DNA from: Jeongeupia wiesaeckerbachi
Lineage (GTDB): Bacteria; Pseudomonadota; Gammaproteobacteria; Burkholderiales; Chitinibacteraceae
NCBI RefSeq assembly: GCF_050916355.1
Contig: NZ_CP136946.1
Span: 2,914,001 to 2,978,000 of the forward strand
Direction: 5' to 3'
Length of the DNA: 64,000 nucleotides
Below the pieces are notes generated by a model. The model was not told where the DNA came from. It was given only the letters and a program-made list of their open reading frames with translations, and searched no databases. Made by a program: the position numbers and the translations under genes. Shown here one piece after another: positions 61,601-64,000 of this stretch. Each line of letters starts with the position of its first letter. Position 1 is the first letter of the stretch.

Positions 61601-61822
61601 CTCGACGCCGTTGACCTCCTGCTCGATCGGCGCGGCGACGGTTTCGGAAATGACTTGTGGCGAAGCACCCGGGTACGCGGTCGTCACCGAGACGACCGGC
61701 GGGACGATGTTCGGATACTGTTCGATCGGCAGCGCTTTCATCGACACCAGACCGGCAAGGGTGATGATGATCGAAATGACGCTGGCGAAGATCGGCCGTT
61801 CGATAAAGAATTTTGAGAACAT
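58688..61822 (-). CDS. RND multidrug efflux permease (HAE1, AcrB/MexB type)
   Basis: This 1044-residue inner-membrane proton/drug antiporter has the standard 12-helix, two-loop layout. The N terminus FFIERPIFASVISIIITLAG and GLVSMKALPIEQYPNIVPP are typical. The central helix 4 motif GIVVDDAIVVLENVERIMT contains the paired Asp of the proton relay. GSAYQQKLAGSTSTQAFVFG and GLAAKNAILIVEFA follow late. Homology is to pumps for hydrophobic drugs, dyes and detergents. It is the middle gene of the adaptor-permease-channel operon. Confidence 0.96.
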   Translation of the reverse strand: MFSKFFIERPIFASVISIIITLAGLVSMKALPIEQYPNIVPPVVSVTTAYPGASPQVISETVAAPIEQEVNGVEDMIYMQSAAASNGAMNLNVYFNIGTDPDLATINVNNRVQAALAQLPDTVKKQGVTVQKKSTSILAFVTLDSPDGSLDSLFLANYANLNVVDALKRLKGVGDTTVIGAGEYAMRVWLRPDKLAQLGLSASDVISAINEQNQQFAAGKVGAAPTKEPLEFTYTANAKGRLESVEEFGDIILRSNADGSQTKLKDVARIQLGADSYDVVAKHNGKDTVGIAVYLQPGANALQVLNEVRTTMDGMKSRFPKGMEYNIPYDTTKFVKISIEEVVHTLFEAIILVFIVVYLFLQNARATLIPCLAVPVSLIGTFAGMYALGFSINLLTLFGMVLAIGIVVDDAIVVLENVERIMTTEKKSPKEAAIKAMEEVSGPVVAIVLVLCSVFLPVAFMGGMTGQMYKQFAVTIAVSVVISGLVALTLTPALCALILKPTHSEPNRFFRWFNRSFDKLTNGYVAGVSFLNRRVMVAFTLFGLMIVLLVVLFYRVPGGLVPDEDQGYLMVIPVMPDAASLNRTEAVTRTLDAGFVKNKDVDQVLTFSGFDLLSSTYRSNAAATFLTLKDWKEREGEGQDSFSLAKQAMGFGAKSVKDAVVLSFNPPPITGMSTTGGLEAYIQSRGTTDPKQIEAAIQSFLEAAKARPELSSATTTYRANVPQVYFDLDREKAKTLGVPVDQVFQTLSATFGSLYVNDFNKFGRTYKVQLQSEADFRSRTSDIRNVFVRSASGQMIPLDSLVTVKRVTGPELVERFNVFAAGKVMLQPAPGYSTGQAIKAAEEVANQDLGSDFTLAWMGSAYQQKLAGSTSTQAFVFGIIMVFLILAAQYERWTLPIAVVTAVPFGLFGALLAVWMRNLNNDVYFQIGLVTLIGLAAKNAILIVEFAVEKHHEGMSLLDSAIEAARLRFRPIIMTSLAFILGCVPLVTSSGAGAASRHSIGTGVIGGMLAATCLATFFVPLFFRLIMGLGQKKEATTPSGDTHA

Positions 61823-61831
61823 GCCGGCTCC

Positions 61832-62992
61832 TTACTTGGCGGCCGCAGCTGGCGCACTGGCGCCTGCCTGCACCGGGTTTACCGGCTGGCCCGGACGCGC
61901 CTTGAGCACGCCGTCGACGACGACGCGATCGCCATCCTTCAGCCCTTCACGGACCACGAAGTCGTTGTCGCGCTCCTGGCCGAGCTGGATGACACGGGGT
62001 TCGACCACGTTCTTGTTGTTCAGCACCAGGACCGCTTTGTCGGCCTGGAGCTGAATGACCGCACGTTGCGGGATCAGCACGGCATTGTTGAGTTTGGCGC
62101 CGTCCAGGACGACGCGGACGAACTGGCCGGGCAGGAGGTCGCCTTCCGGGTTCGGGATCACCGCACGGACCTTGATGGTGCCGGTGCTCGGGTCGACCTT
62201 GCTGTCGGAGAAGTCGATGACGCCGGTGTGCTTGAAGACCGAGCCGTCGGCGAGTTTCAGCGACACCTTGTAGCGGCGACCTTCCGGCAAAGTCATGCTG
62301 CCGGATTGCGAGGCTTTCTCGAAAGCCAGTTTTTCAGCTTCGGAAAACGAGAAGTTCGCGTACAGCGGATCGAGCTGGACGATGGTCGTCAGCAGGCCAC
62401 CGTTGGCGGTCGGCGACACCAAGCTGCCTTCGGAGAAGTTGATCTTGCTGGCCATGCCGGAAATCGGCGCCACGACGGTGGTGTAGCCCAGATTGATGCG
62501 GGCCTCGTCCACCTTGGCGGATGCGGAGGCCAGATTGGCGACGGCAGCGTCGTAGGCGGCGTTGGCGTCGTCGAAATCTTTCTTCGAGACGGCATTTTCC
62601 TTGAATAGCGGCACGATGCGGTCGCGATCGGCGGTGGCCTTGGTCAACGCGGCCTTGGTTTGCGCCTGAACGCCCATGGCCTGATCGAGCGCAGCCTTGA
62701 ATGGCGCAGGATCGATCTGGAACAGCGTCTGGCCTTCCTTCACCGGCTTGCCTTCGGTGTAAACCCGCTTGAGTAGAATGCCTTCGACGCGCGCACGCAC
62801 GTCGATTTCACGGTAGCCGGCCGTCTGGCCCACTGCTTCATAGGTGTAGGGGACGGTCTGCTTCTTGATGGTGATGACGCCAACTTGCGGCGGCGGTGCT
62901 TTCGGCTTTTCTTTCTGCTCGCAGCCAGCCAGGCCGACGATGAGTGCGGCTGCGATGAGGACGGGAATCGCTTTAAGTCTGCGGCTGGGCAC
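61832..62992 (-). CDS. RND efflux periplasmic adaptor (AcrA/MexA type)
   Basis: This 386-residue membrane fusion protein has a lipoprotein signal (IPVLIAAALIVGLAGCEQKE; Cys at about 24). A barrel/lipoyl domain follows with EIDVRARVEGILLKRVYTEG and GYTTVVAPISGMASKINFSE. A coiled-coil hairpin separates the lipoyl halves. It links permease and outer channel. The frame is open to 63028, but GTG 62992 with AGGAG 7 nt upstream is a far better start. A 10-nt gap separates its stop from the permease start. Confidence 0.94.
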   Translation of the reverse strand: MPSRRLKAIPVLIAAALIVGLAGCEQKEKPKAPPPQVGVITIKKQTVPYTYEAVGQTAGYREIDVRARVEGILLKRVYTEGKPVKEGQTLFQIDPAPFKAALDQAMGVQAQTKAALTKATADRDRIVPLFKENAVSKKDFDDANAAYDAAVANLASASAKVDEARINLGYTTVVAPISGMASKINFSEGSLVSPTANGGLLTTIVQLDPLYANFSFSEAEKLAFEKASQSGSMTLPEGRRYKVSLKLADGSVFKHTGVIDFSDSKVDPSTGTIKVRAVIPNPEGDLLPGQFVRVVLDGAKLNNAVLIPQRAVIQLQADKAVLVLNNKNVVEPRVIQLGQERDNDFVVREGLKDGDRVVVDGVLKARPGQPVNPVQAGASAPAAAAK

Positions 62993-63296
62993 GGGTGTTC
63001 TCCTGATGCGGTTTTGGTGGCGCGTCAAAACGCCTTTTGTGAACGGCAGGCAATGCTGACATGTTTCTGAGGTGCGTTGAATTCAGCACAACAGTTTACC
63101 CAAGGTTGAATCAATTTTATGACGATATCAGTCGGGCATACTCTTCGAACGCGCATTGATGTTTTTTGCAACGATATGGGCTCGTGCATCCTAAACAAAC
63201 TCGATGAGTGGCGCTCCAAGAAATGACGTAGATATTTACGATTATGCCGAACGAATTTAGACTGGACAGTCCAGTCCAGTATTCGGTGGGGTGTAG
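62993..63296. promoter_or_regulatory. divergent control region of the RND operon and tetR gene
   Basis: This 304-nt, relatively AT-rich spacer contains the promoters of the efflux operon (minus) and the TetR gene (plus). Apart from the operator palindrome at 63261-63275 I see no coding frame or RNA gene. TTTAG just before the palindrome and TATTC after it may form the tetR promoter. Confidence 0.6.
63261..63275. promoter_or_regulatory. TetR-family operator palindrome
   Basis: ACTGGAC-A-GTCCAGT is a perfect 15-bp odd-centred palindrome, followed directly by a further CCAGT half-copy (63276-63280). It lies 22 nt before the tetR start and within the divergent promoter region, the usual place for an autoregulating efflux repressor. 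Confidence 0.78.
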
Positions 63297-63902
63297 GTGT
63301 CAGAGTCGGAAGACAAATCGTCAGGTTGTCGGCAGCGCATCGTTTCTGCGGCGCTTGAGGTGTTCAGGGAGTGCGGCTATCGAGCCAGTGTTGATCGCGT
63401 GGCGCAGCGCGCAGGCGTTGCCCGGCAGACGATCTACAACCACTTCACCTCGAAATCGGCGCTGTTTTCGGCCGTATTGCAAGAGGGGTGTGCCGCACAT
63501 CGCGAGCGGCTGGTGACCGGCGAGGGTGATCTGGCCGAGCGGCTGCTGCACTTTGCGCTGGGTTTGCAGGCCAATTTGCTCACGCCGACGTCAATCAACC
63601 TGCACCGTTTGCTGACGCATGAGGCCGCGCGTTTTCCCGAGCTGGCGGGGCAGGTTTATGCAAACGGCGTTCAGGCGACGGCCCGGCAACTGGCCGCGCT
63701 GCTGGCAAAGGCCATGCGGAACGGCGAGCTGCGTGAGGATGATCCGCAACTCGCTGCCGATATTTTTCTCGATGTGATCGTTAGTCACGATCGCCAGCGC
63801 TTGTTGTTCTGCATGCCTTTGCCCGAGGCAGAGGCGCAACTGCAACTGTTGCGTCAGCGCATCAAAGTGTTTTTGCGGGCCTATCGCGTTGGCGGCGATT
63901 GA
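63297..63902 (+). CDS. TetR/AcrR family transcriptional regulator
   Basis: This 201-residue protein has an N-terminal TetR HTH (RIVSAALEVFRECGYRASVD, then RVAQRAGVARQTIYNHFTSK and SALFSAVL). A helical C-terminal ligand domain with AefR-like wording follows (LHRLLTHEAARFPELAGQVY). It is divergent from the efflux operon and has a palindromic operator in front, so it is the likely drug-responsive repressor of the pump. GTG 63297 has GGGGTGTAG upstream. The inducer is unknown. Confidence 0.92.
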   Translation: MSESEDKSSGCRQRIVSAALEVFRECGYRASVDRVAQRAGVARQTIYNHFTSKSALFSAVLQEGCAAHRERLVTGEGDLAERLLHFALGLQANLLTPTSINLHRLLTHEAARFPELAGQVYANGVQATARQLAALLAKAMRNGELREDDPQLAADIFLDVIVSHDRQRLLFCMPLPEAEAQLQLLRQRIKVFLRAYRVGGD

Positions 63903-63981
63903 TTGCGCTGACTTGAGATGGCAATGCCATTGTCGTGAAAGAAAAACAGAATATTCAGCTTGCTACTACAAGGATGTTCCC

Positions 63982-64000
63982 ATGTCGCAACGACTTGCCG
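63982..64000 (+). CDS. possible start of a further gene, cut by the window end
   Basis: ATG 63982 is preceded by AAGGA 9 nt upstream and opens a frame MSQRLA that runs off the window. Too little remains to identify it. Confidence 0.4.

Overview
This is a 64 kb stretch of a Gram-negative chromosome, GC-rich (roughly 60-62% by eye). It is most likely betaproteobacterial, probably order Neisseriales near Chromobacteriaceae. That placement is an inference from gene content: the smc-zipA-ligA run, rpsA-ihfB-lapA-lapB-pyrF, a polar-flagellum filament cluster, and lipopolysaccharide (LPS) modification genes. No 16S sequence is present to confirm it. Most of the window is dense, intact core chromosome. 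The accessory material is small and clusters at 53.0-55.5 kb, with one AT-richer gene at 28.8-29.8 kb.

Layout. 0-1.3 kb: 3' end of a 23S rRNA gene, then 5S rRNA and a strong terminator. 1.4-8.4 kb: L,D-transpeptidase, a small unknown gene, DcuB-type C4-dicarboxylate carrier, glycerophosphodiesterase, a PlpD-like patatin autotransporter and the Fe-S carrier ATPase ApbC/Mrp. 8.7-16 kb: smc, zipA, ligA. 16-18 kb: a Cro-like helix-turn-helix reading frame that runs without a stop into galU, then a methylthioinosine phosphorylase. 18-24.2 kb: sigma-28 promoter and flagellar genes fliC, flaG, fliD, fliS, fliT-like, a DUF2802 gene, fliK-like and a FlhB C-terminal homologue. 24-36 kb: sodium-dependent transporter, uvrC, small enzymes, TPM-domain protein, pgsA, major facilitator, DAHP synthase, META/DUF4377 protein, tyrA and an aldo/keto reductase. 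36-43.7 kb: cmk, rpsA, ihfB, lapA, lapB, pyrF, ugd and heptose kinase.

43.7-51.5 kb (minus strand): a GGDEF diguanylate cyclase and a five-gene lipid A Ara4N operon in the order arnT-arnB-arnC-formyltransferase-decarboxylase. ArnA is split into two proteins and no arnD is present. 51.6-55.5 kb: Smr protein, SRAP protein, then a decaying patch with a frameshifted acetyltransferase, a DUF1801 gene with an internal stop, a hydrolase, an IS3 OrfA remnant and 11-bp phased repeats beside tRNA-Gly(CCC). 55.6-64 kb: aidB-like dehydrogenase, a complete RND efflux operon on the minus strand, and its divergent TetR repressor with a clear palindromic operator.

Functional themes. Envelope genes recur: LapA/LapB control of LPS, Ugd giving UDP-glucuronate, heptose kinase, GalU giving UDP-glucose, the arn operon and the RND pump. 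Together they suggest a cell equipped for LPS synthesis and cationic-peptide or drug tolerance. I see no CRISPR array, prophage or toxin system. The best leads for something undescribed are the uninterrupted HTH-GalU frame, the terminator hairpin sitting directly before dcuB, the split arn operon lacking arnD with a Pho-box-like repeat upstream, and EF-hand-type loops in FliD and the patatin barrel.
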